A DNA stretch of 64,000 nt, taken from the NCBI RefSeq assembly GCF_024609765.1, contig NZ_JANFDG010000003.1, positions 212,112-276,111 on the forward strand, read 5' to 3'. Positions 36,178 to 44,160 of the stretch are shown here, piece after piece. The notes under the pieces are model-generated. The model did not search any database. It saw nothing but the letters and a program-made list of their open reading frames with translations, and had not been told where the DNA came from. This DNA comes from Shinella pollutisoli (GTDB taxonomy: Bacteria > Pseudomonadota > Alphaproteobacteria > Rhizobiales > Rhizobiaceae). The position numbers and the translations under genes are program-made. The first letter of the stretch is position 1. Each line of letters opens with the position of its first letter.

Positions 36178-37020
36178 ATGAGCATGACCAATCGACGAGA
36201 ACTCCTGACGGCGGGGCTTGCCCTGTCGACCCTCGCGGTGCCGGCCGCGGCCGCGGCGCAGGACGGCGGCAAGGAAGGCGTGATGGACCGGGTCGCCCGC
36301 ACGAAGGAACTTCGCATGGGGGCCGTGGCGGGCGGCGCGCCCTTCACCTACAAGGATCTTTCCAGCGGCGAGTGGAAGGGTTTCTGCATCGATTTCGCCA
36401 GGGACATCGCCGCCACCTTCGACGCGCAGCTGAAGATCGTCGAGACGACCTGGGGCAACGCCGTTCTCGACCTGGAGGCCGACAAGATCGATCTCTTCTT
36501 CGGCATGTCGCCGACGCCGAAGCGCGCGCTCGTGGTCGACTTCTGCAACTCCCTCTTCATGAGCGCCTTCGCGATGATCCGCAAGAACGGGTTCGAGGGC
36601 GTCAACTGGGTCGACCTCAACGATCCCTCGGTGACGATCGCCGTCGACGTCGGCTCGTCCCACGACCAGATCGTCACCCGCCTTTGCCCGAACGCCAACG
36701 TCATGCGCTTCAAGTCCGTGGACGAAGGCGTCGCGGCCGTCCAGGCAGGCCGGGCCGACTGCCAGATCGTGGACATCTTCCTTGCCCTGACGATGGTGCA
36801 GAAGAACCCGCAGCTCGGCAAGCTCGTCGTTCCGCAGCCCTCCTACGGCGCCTCCACCAACGGCGGCTTCCGCCGCGAGGACAGGGCGACCTGGCGGGAC
36901 TTCATCAACGTCTGGATCAACTACCAGAAGAACATCGGCGGCATCCGCGAGATGGTGATCAGGAACATGGAAGCGATCGGCGTTTCCGCCTCCACCATTC
37001 CGGAAGGCCTCGACCTCTAG
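36178..37020 (+). CDS. Amino acid ABC transporter substrate-binding protein
   Basis: Family 3 periplasmic binding protein of 280 residues. The signal region TNRRELLTAGLALSTLAVP has paired arginines of Tat type and ends in AAAAQDGG. The mature part has LRMGAVAGGAPFTYKDL, WKGFCIDFARDIAATF, DLFFGMSPTPKRALVVDF and AVQAGRADCQIVDIFLAL. Two cysteines in the mature protein could form a disulfide. The ATG at 36178 is chosen because it starts the signal peptide properly. A long hairpin follows the stop. Confidence 0.9.
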   Translation: MSMTNRRELLTAGLALSTLAVPAAAAAQDGGKEGVMDRVARTKELRMGAVAGGAPFTYKDLSSGEWKGFCIDFARDIAATFDAQLKIVETTWGNAVLDLEADKIDLFFGMSPTPKRALVVDFCNSLFMSAFAMIRKNGFEGVNWVDLNDPSVTIAVDVGSSHDQIVTRLCPNANVMRFKSVDEGVAAVQAGRADCQIVDIFLALTMVQKNPQLGKLVVPQPSYGASTNGGFRREDRATWRDFINVWINYQKNIGGIREMVIRNMEAIGVSASTIPEGLDL

Positions 37021-37029
37021 CCCAAGGCC

Positions 37030-37053
37030 GGCGGCCGCCGAAGGGCGGCCGCC
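37030..37053 (+). repeat. Perfect 10-bp hairpin after binding-protein gene
   Basis: GGCGGCCGCC (37030-37039), a 4-base loop and GGCGGCCGCC (37044-37053) pair perfectly; each arm is itself a palindrome. It begins 10 bases past the stop of the binding-protein gene and ahead of the amidase genes. It probably stabilises the upstream mRNA or dampens read-through. Confidence 0.65.
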
Positions 37054-37078
37054 GCGAAGCCCAATCCAGGACGCCTGC

Positions 37079-37246
37079 ATGACAAAGCCTCATCACCCGG
37101 CGGAGCTGCCCCCGGACACCACCGACGAAGAGAGGGTCGAGCTCGAACGCGGACGCCGCCTCCTGCGGGCGATGGTCGATCTCGTGCGGCAGGCGTGCGC
37201 GGATGCGCGGGGCCCGTCGCAGGGCGGGGACGGCCGCCATGAATGA
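37079..37246 (+). CDS. Small protein coupled to the amidase gene
   Basis: A 55-residue frame with ATG at 37079 and an AGGA site upstream. It overlaps the amidase start by eight bases, so translation of the two is probably coupled. Composition is charged, with a helical middle (EERVELERGRRLLRAMVDLV) and no membrane segment. Position and size recall AtzG-like partners of AtzE-type amidases, but the usual hydrophobic family motif is not obvious. I therefore leave it unnamed. Confidence 0.5.
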   Translation: MTKPHHPAELPPDTTDEERVELERGRRLLRAMVDLVRQACADARGPSQGGDGRHE

Positions 37247-38648
37247 CGTCGGTGCCCTGACGATCCGGGAGCTGCGGGAGGCGATATCCGCGCGCCGGCT
37301 TTCCGCCGTCGAGGCGACCCGGTACTATCTCGATCGCATCGACGCGAAGCAGGCGGCCCTCGCCGCCTACACATTCGTCGACCACGAGAGCGCGCTCGCC
37401 CAGGCCCGCGCCGTCGACGCCAAGGCGGCGCGCGGGGACGCCCTCGGCGCTCTCGCCGGCGTGCCCCTCTCGATAAAGGACATCATCGACGTCGAAGCCG
37501 TTCCGACGACGGCCTGTTCGCGATCGTCGCTCGGAACGGTGCCGGCCCGCGACGCCGAGGTCGTCGCCCGTCTCCGCGCCGGCGACGCCATCGTCATCGG
37601 CAAGGCCAACTGCCACGAATTCGCCTTCGGCGGACCGTCCTTCGACCTGCCCTTCCCGCCGGCCAGAAACCCCTGGAACCCCGAATATTTCCCGGGAGGC
37701 TCGTCGAGCGGATCGGGCGTGGCGATCGCCGCCGGCCTTTGCCTTGCCTCGATCGGCACCGACACGGCCGGCTCGATCCGCTCGCCGAGCGCCCATTGCG
37801 GCGTGGTCGGCCTGAAGCCCGGCTCCGGCAGCATCTCCAGGCGCGGCGTCCGCCCCCTGAGCGTCACCATGGACTATGTCGGGCCGATGGCCCGCAACGC
37901 GCGCGACTGCCGGACGGTCTACGATTGCATCGCGCAGCGGACCGGGCCGTCCCGCACCGCGGGCGCCGGCGGCAATCCCGCAGCCGGCGACTTCTCGGGC
38001 ATCCGCCTCGGCCTGGCGACCGTCTCCTGGGCGCTGGAAAGCCGGCTCCATCCCGAGACAGGTGCGGCCTACGATCGCCTCGGCATGCTGGTGGAAGCCG
38101 GCGGCGGCACCATCAGGCAGGTCCGGCTCCCGTCGCTGGAACTGATCCACGCCGCCGCCTCCGTCGCCATGATGGCGGAGGTCGCCGCAAATCACGCCGG
38201 CGCGGTCCGCGCCCGGTACGGGGACTACGGCACCGTGTTCCGGACCCGGACGCTCGCCGGGGAATCGATCGGGTTCGACGACTATCTCGCGGCCCTCTCG
38301 CTGCGCGAGGAGCTGCACGATGCCGTCCTCGGGCTTTTCGACACGGTCGGCTTCATCGCGCTGCCCGTCTCGATGAACCCGCCGGGCAAGCTGACGGCGG
38401 TCGACCGCTTCTATTTCCTGGGCGAGCCGAACATCAACATCCTCGCCAATTTCCTGGATCTGCCGGCGATAACGCTGCCCTGCGGCCTTTCCGGCACGGG
38501 CCTGCCGATCGGCATGCAGATCCTCGGCCCCCGGGGCAGCGAAGCCGCCCTGTTCGACATAGCGGAGGGACTGGAACAGCACATCGCCTTCGACCTGACG
38601 CCCTGCCGGGCCGCGCGACCGGAGACGGCGCGCATGATGCCCGGCTAG
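37239..38648 (+). CDS. Amidase signature family hydrolase
   Basis: Serine amidase of 469 residues. The Ser-cisSer-Lys triad is present: Lys in VPLSIKDIIDVEAVPTT, the bridging Ser in GGSSSGSGVAIAAGL, and the nucleophile in GTDTAGSIRSPSAHCGVVGL. The family cleaves amides from small molecules such as aryl or alkyl amides, carboxybiuret or Glu-tRNA intermediates. GatA is unlikely, as no gatB or gatC is nearby. In context with an amino acid importer it may release an amino acid or ammonia from an N-acyl or amide compound. Confidence 0.9.
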   Translation: MNDVGALTIRELREAISARRLSAVEATRYYLDRIDAKQAALAAYTFVDHESALAQARAVDAKAARGDALGALAGVPLSIKDIIDVEAVPTTACSRSSLGTVPARDAEVVARLRAGDAIVIGKANCHEFAFGGPSFDLPFPPARNPWNPEYFPGGSSSGSGVAIAAGLCLASIGTDTAGSIRSPSAHCGVVGLKPGSGSISRRGVRPLSVTMDYVGPMARNARDCRTVYDCIAQRTGPSRTAGAGGNPAAGDFSGIRLGLATVSWALESRLHPETGAAYDRLGMLVEAGGGTIRQVRLPSLELIHAAASVAMMAEVAANHAGAVRARYGDYGTVFRTRTLAGESIGFDDYLAALSLREELHDAVLGLFDTVGFIALPVSMNPPGKLTAVDRFYFLGEPNINILANFLDLPAITLPCGLSGTGLPIGMQILGPRGSEAALFDIAEGLEQHIAFDLTPCRAARPETARMMPG

Positions 38649-38896
38649 CCTACGCCCGCCCGTTTTTCTTTCCCGCCAGCTGCACGCGTCGCCGCGTGCG
38701 GAGACCCTCGGCTCATGCGTTTTCCGGAGAAGCCCTTGAACATCCCCATGCCAGGAATGCGACCCCTCCCGATCGGGGGGAAGAGGGTCCGGGAGTGCGG
38801 ACGGCCGGCGCATGGACGATGCCAGCTCCGCCGCCCTGCGCGGGATCGCGCGATCCGGCGGGGCGCGCAAATCCTCGCAGGAACGGGATCGGTGAC

Positions 38897-40168
38897 ATGA
38901 CGGCGGACAGGCACATAGCGGTTATCGGCAGCGGCATCGTCGGAGCGTGCGTCGCCGCCGCGCTCTCGGCGGAGACGTACCGCGTCACGATCATAGAACC
39001 CGGCCCCGTCGGCGGAGAACAGGCGGCCAGCTTCGGGAACGGCGCCTGGATAAGCCCCGCCTCCGTCGTGCCCATGTCCGTGCCGGGCCTCTGGAAGAAG
39101 GTGCCGGGCTATCTGCTCGATCCGACCGGTCCCCTGACGATCCGCTGGCCGTACCTTCCCGCCATGCTGCCCTGGCTGGTGCGCTTCCTCCTCTCCGGTT
39201 TCACCGAAGCGCGGGTGGAGCGCACCGCGAAGGCGCTCGCCTCCCTGCTGTCCGACGCCCCGGCGCGGCACCGCGCGCTTGCCGCAAGGATCGGGCAGCC
39301 GGAGCTGATCGCCTCCCGCGGGCTGCTCTATGTCTATCCCGATCGCAGCGCCTTCGCATCGGACGGGCTCTCCTGGCGCCTGAGGCGGCAGAACGGCGTG
39401 CGCTGGACGGAATACGAGGGTGCGGCGCTGCGCGCCGTCGAGCCGGCGCTGGGCCCGGGCTACGATTTCGGAGCGCTCGTCGCCGAAGGCGCCCATTGCG
39501 TCGATCCCGGCGCATATGTCGCCTCGATCAAGGACCATGTCCTTGCCGGCGGCGGGCAGCTCGTGACGGCGGCCGCGACGGGCTTCTCCGTCGCGAAAGG
39601 ACGTCTGAGAGGCGTCGAGACAAGCAAGGGCATGGTCGACTGCGACGCGGCGGTGATCTGCGCGGGGATCGGCTCGCGCAGGCTGGCGCGCTTGTGCGGG
39701 GACAACGTGCCGCTGTGCAGCGAGCGGGGATACCACGCCGTGATCGGAGGCTTGCATTCGGGGCCCTCCATTCCCGTCATGACGAGCGACAGCAAATCGG
39801 CCAACACGCCCACGCGTGCGGGGTTGAGGATCGCGGGACAGGTCGAGATCGCCCCGGTTCGCGCCTCGCCGGACTGGCGACGCGCCGACCTGTTGCTGAA
39901 GCACGCCGCCGCCACGTATCCCTCGATGCGCGACGCGCTGCAGGCCTGCGGGATAACGCGATGGATGGGGCACCGGCCCTCCACGCCGGACGGCCTGCCG
40001 GTGATGGATCGTTCTTCTCTCTCGCCGGACATCCTCCACGCCTTCGGCCACGGCCACGTCGGCCTGGCCGCCGCGCCCATGACCGCGCACATCGTGACGA
40101 GCCTGATCGGTAAACGAGAGCCCGCTTCCGACATCCGCCCCTTTTCGCTCAGGCGTTTCTCCGGCTAA
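38897..40168 (+). CDS. FAD-dependent oxidoreductase (D-amino acid dehydrogenase-like)
   Basis: Flavoprotein of 423 residues in the DAO/DadA family. The FAD motif GSGIVG is at residues 11-16, followed by EPGPVGGEQAASFGNGAWIS, which is typical of DadA. The C-terminal VGLAAAPMTAHIVTSLI is the family end-motif, with GHRPSTPDGLPVMDRSS before it. DadA enzymes oxidise D-amino acids to 2-oxo acids and pass electrons to the respiratory chain. It is 248 bases from the amidase gene, so it may have its own promoter. That gap holds a 7-bp hairpin at 38682-38699 and no gene. Confidence 0.87.
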   Translation: MTADRHIAVIGSGIVGACVAAALSAETYRVTIIEPGPVGGEQAASFGNGAWISPASVVPMSVPGLWKKVPGYLLDPTGPLTIRWPYLPAMLPWLVRFLLSGFTEARVERTAKALASLLSDAPARHRALAARIGQPELIASRGLLYVYPDRSAFASDGLSWRLRRQNGVRWTEYEGAALRAVEPALGPGYDFGALVAEGAHCVDPGAYVASIKDHVLAGGGQLVTAAATGFSVAKGRLRGVETSKGMVDCDAAVICAGIGSRRLARLCGDNVPLCSERGYHAVIGGLHSGPSIPVMTSDSKSANTPTRAGLRIAGQVEIAPVRASPDWRRADLLLKHAAATYPSMRDALQACGITRWMGHRPSTPDGLPVMDRSSLSPDILHAFGHGHVGLAAAPMTAHIVTSLIGKREPASDIRPFSLRRFSG

Positions 40169-40232
40169 TTATTCGTGTCGCGTCGCACGGGAACCGCAAT
40201 CTCGCCGCGCATGGATCAATCCGCACCGTTTG

Positions 40233-40856
40233 CTAGCTTGCCGCGTGATCACGCAGGTTCAGCAGGTCGAGCGTCAGGTGGCCGTCGCGCAGCTTCTCCC
40301 GGATGATCTCTTCCTGGGCAAGCCGGCTCAGCGTCGCTTCGAGAACCCGGTCGACGTCCGTGGCGGACACGACGCACACGCCGTCGTCGTCGGCGACGAC
40401 GAGGTCGCCCGGCGCAACGCCGACGCTGCCGACCCAGATCGGCTTCGACAAGGATCCGGGCCGGATCTTCGTTGCACCGCGGATGGCAAGGTCGCGGGCC
40501 CAGACGGGAAACCGCATGCGCCGCAGTTCGGCTATGTCGCGGCACCCGCCGTCTATGACCGCCCCCGCGATGCCGCGCGAGAGCGCGGCCTCCGCCAATA
40601 TGTCGCCGAGATAGCCGACCAGTTCCCCATGTCCGCACACGACGAGCACGTCGTCGCTGCCGGCCTCGGCGACCGCCCGATGGATCGCGAGATTGTCGCC
40701 CCTCTCGCATACGGCGGTGAAGGCCGTCCCCGCAATGCAGATCCCGCCGGTCATGGCACGCAGGCCGGGGGCGAGGTCGCCCTTCCGGCCGTAGGCTTCG
40801 TGCACCGTGGCAGCGCCGGCCCGTCTGAAGATTTCGAGCTTCTCCGCGTCAATCAT
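40233..40856 (-). CDS. RraA-like / HMG aldolase family protein
   Basis: A 207-residue protein of the RraA/dimethylmenaquinone methyltransferase-like fold. The metal and substrate site is visible as GHGELVGYLGDILAEAAL and IDGGCRDIAELRRM, with the Arg-Asp pair of class II HMG/CHA aldolases. Members either inhibit RNase E or split 4-carboxy-4-hydroxy-2-oxoadipate type compounds. The clustering with VOC and ThuA proteins favours an aldolase or lyase role over RraA. It overlaps the upstream VOC gene by eight bases. Confidence 0.82.
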   Translation of the reverse strand: MIDAEKLEIFRRAGAATVHEAYGRKGDLAPGLRAMTGGICIAGTAFTAVCERGDNLAIHRAVAEAGSDDVLVVCGHGELVGYLGDILAEAALSRGIAGAVIDGGCRDIAELRRMRFPVWARDLAIRGATKIRPGSLSKPIWVGSVGVAPGDLVVADDDGVCVVSATDVDRVLEATLSRLAQEEIIREKLRDGHLTLDLLNLRDHAAS

Positions 40857-41244
40857 CGATTTCCTCCATCAGTTCGATCCGGCATCCGGGAAAGGGCTCA
40901 AAAAAGGCGATCCGCCTGCGGCCGAAACCGCCGCGTATCTCGGCCGGTCCCCAGGTCAGATGCGCGCGCCAGTGCACGTCGGAAAGAAAGCCCTCGAGGT
41001 CGGCGACGGCGAAGCTGGCATGCAGGAAGCCGGGCGGGGCGCTTTCCGGCGCTTCGTCGTAGACAGCGTTCTCGAAGAAATTGATCCGCACGTCGCCAAG
41101 CCGGGCTTCCATGAAGGGCACCCCGTCGATGTCGTGCAGTGCGGTCTTCGACCAGCCCGGTACCGCGTCGGCATAAGCCCCGGCCGCCTCCACGCGGGGC
41201 ACGCGGAACGCCAGATTCACCAGTTTGATGTCGTCGGAATTCAC
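40849..41244 (-). CDS. VOC family protein 1
   Basis: A 131-residue vicinal-oxygen-chelate protein, single module: VNLAFRVPRVEAAGAYADAV, DVRINFFENAVYDEA, PGFLHASFAVADLEGFL and a closing CRIELMEEIDD. The family includes dioxygenases, lyases and isomerases that use a divalent metal. The start at GTG 41244 is my choice; there is no ATG and the ribosome-binding site is weak. It is coupled to the RraA-like gene and lies 58 bases after VOC protein 2. Confidence 0.72.
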   Translation of the reverse strand: MNSDDIKLVNLAFRVPRVEAAGAYADAVPGWSKTALHDIDGVPFMEARLGDVRINFFENAVYDEAPESAPPGFLHASFAVADLEGFLSDVHWRAHLTWGPAEIRGGFGRRRIAFFEPFPGCRIELMEEIDD

Positions 41245-41302
41245 GTCGATACTTTCTGCACGAGCAGCCGGCAACGCCGTCCTCGCGCGTTCCGGTTCGG
41301 GC

Positions 41303-41785
41303 CTAGAGGAAAAGCGTGGCGCCGGCGTGCTGCGGGGCCTGCGCGACCTCATCGGAAAGACGCCGGGGAGCGCGGACGAATGCCGAGAGATCGACACGGG
41401 AAGCATCTGGGTGATTGATCTCGAAGAGATTGCCCGACGGGTCGCGTGCAAACATCTGCAGCTCTCCCGACGGAAGCAGCCATACGTCGGCATAGCGCGT
41501 GCCCTGTTCGAAGGCGTCGCGATCGAGCAGGGCGCGATAGACCGAGACGAAGTCTTCCGCCGTCACGGCGAAATGCTGGTAGGTCAGGACCCCCGCGTCG
41601 GGCCCGACCTTCTGGAGATGGAGCTGCACGTCGCCAAGCCGCAGCCAGCATACGGGAAAGCCGAAGTTCGGCGCGGCGATCCGCTCGCAGCCCAGGACCT
41701 CGCGGTAGAAGGTTTCCGAGGCGTCGAAATCCTTCGCCGGTATGCTGACGTGGTTGAAACGGACACCCGCGTTGGTGGCGATCAT
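41303..41785 (-). CDS. VOC family protein 2
   Basis: A 160-residue glyoxalase-like protein. It begins GVRFNHVSIPAKDFDASETF, with the first metal-ligand histidine (NHVSI), then YREVLGCERI, LRLGDVQLHL, TYQHFAVTAEDF with a second histidine, and FARDPSGNLFEINHPDA with the glutamate. These are the four standard ligand positions, so metal binding is likely. The substrate is unknown. It lies in the middle of a minus-strand set of VOC, ThuA-like and RraA-like genes. Confidence 0.83.
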   Translation of the reverse strand: MIATNAGVRFNHVSIPAKDFDASETFYREVLGCERIAAPNFGFPVCWLRLGDVQLHLQKVGPDAGVLTYQHFAVTAEDFVSVYRALLDRDAFEQGTRYADVWLLPSGELQMFARDPSGNLFEINHPDASRVDLSAFVRAPRRLSDEVAQAPQHAGATLFL

Positions 41786-41832
41786 GACTGCTGGTCCTCC
41801 ATGTGATATTCGATGACGTCGACGACCGCGCG

Positions 41833-42474
41833 TCACCGCGCGGCCCAGGCCAACCCTCTGGTCAGGATGCTGCGAACCGACGGGTGATCCAGCTCTTCGG
41901 GAACGTGCCCGAGCGCGCTGAAGAATACGCGTCCCTCTCCGAAGCGCTTTTTCCAGACGGTCGGCATCCTGACGCCCTCCAGCCACGGATAGGGGGTCGC
42001 GGAGAACGTGGTCTCGGCCAGCACCTGCACGGCAGGATCCACATGCAGGTAATACTGCTCGGATCGATGATCGAAATCCTCGATCCCTTCCATGACGGGA
42101 TCGTCGCGCCCGGTCACCCGGACGCGGTAGTCGCGGATGCCGCCGGGTTCGGCCGCATAGGCGCCGCCGACGATGAAACGGAAGCGCTCGTTCCCGCGAA
42201 AGCCGTCGACCATGCCGCCGTGAAAGCCGCCGAGCCCCGTGCCCGACGCAACCGCCTGCCACAGCTTCCTGGAGGTTTCGACGCTCATCTCTCCCAGCGT
42301 CCAGTTCGGTACGATCAGATCGTAAGCCGAAAGATCGAGCCGATCGTACGCCGACAGGTCGTCGAACAGGTCCACCTCGTGGCCGACGGCCTCGAGCATG
42401 GCCTTGACCTTCCCGGCTGCCTCGAACGGGCGGTGCGGCGTATAGCCGCCCGAAATGATGATGGTCTTCTTCAT
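41833..42474 (-). CDS. ThuA-like domain protein
   Basis: A 213-residue protein with the ThuA (glutamine-amidotransferase-like) fold. It opens KKTIIISGGYTPHRPFEA, has LIVPNWTLGEMS, the characteristic GTGLGGFHGGMVDGF, and VFFSALGHVPEELDHPSVR near the end. ThuA in rhizobia takes part in trehalose utilisation, where a 3-keto sugar is handled; the family is otherwise poorly understood. It stands 47 bases upstream of VOC protein 2 and downstream of VOC protein 3. Confidence 0.8.
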   Translation of the reverse strand: MKKTIIISGGYTPHRPFEAAGKVKAMLEAVGHEVDLFDDLSAYDRLDLSAYDLIVPNWTLGEMSVETSRKLWQAVASGTGLGGFHGGMVDGFRGNERFRFIVGGAYAAEPGGIRDYRVRVTGRDDPVMEGIEDFDHRSEQYYLHVDPAVQVLAETTFSATPYPWLEGVRMPTVWKKRFGEGRVFFSALGHVPEELDHPSVRSILTRGLAWAAR

Positions 42475-42520
42475 GATGAACCTCGTTTTGCGCGATCGCG
42501 CGTCCTGCGGACCTTTCCGT

Positions 42521-43054
42521 TCATGCGGCCGACGGAGAGGGGAACACCTCGATGCGCTCGCCCGAGTTGCTGAGAACCGCGCAGTTGCCGAGCTCGTAGA
42601 TGAAATCCACGGCCCTTTCGCTATCCAGAAAGACGTGCGTGTCGGCGTCGAGGACGCCCGCCTGCATCACGCCGATGCCGATACCGGCATAGTCCGCCAG
42701 CGTCCGCTCCATTTGCGCGTCGTCGATCTTCTCCTTGACGTGGTGAAAGCCCTCGCCGCGGCGGTCAATGTAGTCCTGATAGATCGTGGGGCCGGAAATC
42801 GGCTGGATGATCTCGAACTGCATGTCGCCGACCGTGGTGAACGCCACGAGAAACGAGAACGGCTCGGAGATCACCCTGCCGCCGACCCTGAGTTCGGAGA
42901 CGTTGTCCTGATTGAAGGAATAGACCTCCCAGGGGCCGATCCCCAGCGTTTCGACCCACGCCGTCATCGATCGTCTGAGGTCGCTCGTCACGAATGCGAG
43001 CTGGTGGATGCGCCGCCGTCTATTGGCCTCGATCAATTCCTCATAGGTCCGCAT
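42521..43054 (-). CDS. VOC family protein 3
   Basis: A 177-residue glyoxalase/bleomycin-resistance-type protein. It has RRIHQLAFVTSDLRRSMTAW (first histidine), GDMQFEIIQPISGPTIYQDY with the first acidic ligand, and GEGFHHVKEKIDDAQMERTL with the second histidine, a pattern close to methylmalonyl-CoA epimerase-like VOC proteins. It is the first gene of the minus-strand set, divergent from the IclR regulator across 241 bases. The substrate is unknown. Confidence 0.82.
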   Translation of the reverse strand: MRTYEELIEANRRRRIHQLAFVTSDLRRSMTAWVETLGIGPWEVYSFNQDNVSELRVGGRVISEPFSFLVAFTTVGDMQFEIIQPISGPTIYQDYIDRRGEGFHHVKEKIDDAQMERTLADYAGIGIGVMQAGVLDADTHVFLDSERAVDFIYELGNCAVLSNSGERIEVFPSPSAA

Positions 43055-43238
43055 CGTCGCTCCCCCTCGCAGCCGGTTCGGTGGCGTATTATGGTACTTA
43101 GATCTATATACTCAATAATTTTTGTTTTAAAAGAAAAAACTGCAGTCGGCGGTCCATTTGGAAACCGGTCGGCGCGAAGGCCGATTCATCAGCGTAGCCA
43201 GTGCTTTCCGCGTCCGGGCAGCATCGAATCTGTAAGTC

Positions 43239-43290
43239 GTGTTTGACAATCGGCGCCGATTCCAATAGAGATTGTCGAAATATCAAACAC
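43239..43290. promoter_or_regulatory. Candidate IclR operator region
   Basis: A nested set of symmetric sites precedes the IclR start. Outer arms GTGTTTGA (43239-43246) and TCAAACAC (43283-43290) match exactly, as do GACAATC (43245-43251) and GATTGTC (43270-43276). Inside lies a perfect 14-base palindrome AATCGGCGCCGATT (43248-43261). It probably autoregulates IclR and may control the divergent VOC gene. Confidence 0.5.
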
Positions 43291-43295
43291 ATACT

Positions 43296-44093
43296 ATGAG
43301 AACGAAAATGACTGAGCCCGTTGACGAGCCAGACCGCAAGCCCGCCTCCGGCAACATCAAAACCCTGGAGAAGGGATTGGCGATACTCGACGAGATCATC
43401 GATTCATCCACGCCTCTCAAGCTGTCCGACATCATCCGGCGATTTGACATCGACCGGGCATCGGCCTTCCGTTTCCTCCAGACGCTGGAAAGCAAGGGCT
43501 TCCTGCGCAAGGATGCCGTCACCAAGGAATACGATGTCGGCGGGCGGCTCTACTATTGGGCATCGCGGCTGCGCGAGAAGACCAGGCTGATCAACTCGTT
43601 TCACGAGCGCCTGCAGGAGCTGGCCGATTCGGTCCAGCAAACCGCCCATCTCGGGCTTTTCATCAACAACCGCGTGCTGCTCGCCGATTTCGCGCTGTCG
43701 GCCTCGCTCGTGACCATCCGCCATCAGATCGGTGCGTTCGAGCCGATGCACAGTTCGGCGGCGGGCAAGGCCATCCTGGCGTTTCTGCCTCAGGACCGGC
43801 AGGACCGGATCATCGAGGGCATGGACCTCGTTGCGTTCACGAAGAATACGATCACGAGCCGGGACGCGCTGCGTATCGATCTCGCGCTGACGAGGGAGCG
43901 CGGCTATGCCATCGACGCCAGCGAGCTTCACGAGGGGCTGACCTGCGTCGCCCGCCCCCTGTTCAATGCGCGGGGCGAAGCCGTGGCGTCGGTGGGCGTG
44001 ACCTCCGTGACGGCGCTGGTCAGCGGCGAGGCCGGCCGTTTCGAGAAGATCATCTCGGCATTGAAGAGCATCGACGACCGGATCCTCGAGTGA
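43296..44093 (+). CDS. IclR-family transcriptional regulator
   Basis: Regulator of 265 residues. The N-terminal winged helix has NIKTLEKGLAILDEIIDSST and RASAFRFLQTLESKGFL; the C-terminal effector domain has TAHLGLFINNRVLLADF, MHSSAAGKAILAFLP and RERGYAIDASELHEGLTCVA, all typical of IclR. The start is ATG 43296 or the ATG four codons later at 43308; neither has a strong ribosome-binding site. It stands between the VOC set (divergent) and the aldehyde dehydrogenase (convergent), so it could regulate either. Confidence 0.9.
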   Translation: MRTKMTEPVDEPDRKPASGNIKTLEKGLAILDEIIDSSTPLKLSDIIRRFDIDRASAFRFLQTLESKGFLRKDAVTKEYDVGGRLYYWASRLREKTRLINSFHERLQELADSVQQTAHLGLFINNRVLLADFALSASLVTIRHQIGAFEPMHSSAAGKAILAFLPQDRQDRIIEGMDLVAFTKNTITSRDALRIDLALTRERGYAIDASELHEGLTCVARPLFNARGEAVASVGVTSVTALVSGEAGRFEKIISALKSIDDRILE

Positions 44094-44102
44094 TGCGGGC
44101 CC

Positions 44103-44132
44103 GGGCCGCGCCGCATCGGCGCGCTGCGGCCC
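44103..44132. terminator. Imperfect hairpin between convergent genes
   Basis: GGGCCGC (44103-44109) and GCGGCCC (44126-44132) pair over a GC-rich, partly self-pairing interior, between the IclR stop and the aldehyde dehydrogenase stop. A two-way terminator role is suggested only by position. Confidence 0.35.
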
Positions 44133-44160
44133 GCGCGGGCGAATTCGGCATGCGCGTCTC

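Noticed and set aside
38764..38780. CCCGATCGGG palindrome in the gap before the flavoprotein
   Set aside because: Short and expected by chance in GC-rich DNA; no link to a regulator.
37017..38870. 617-codon minus frame over the amidase gene
   Set aside because: Shadow of an amidase with an intact catalytic triad on the plus strand.
38649..38896. Short plus frame 38715-38900 between amidase and flavoprotein
   Set aside because: Overlaps the flavoprotein start and has no recognisable features; the region is more likely leader and promoter.
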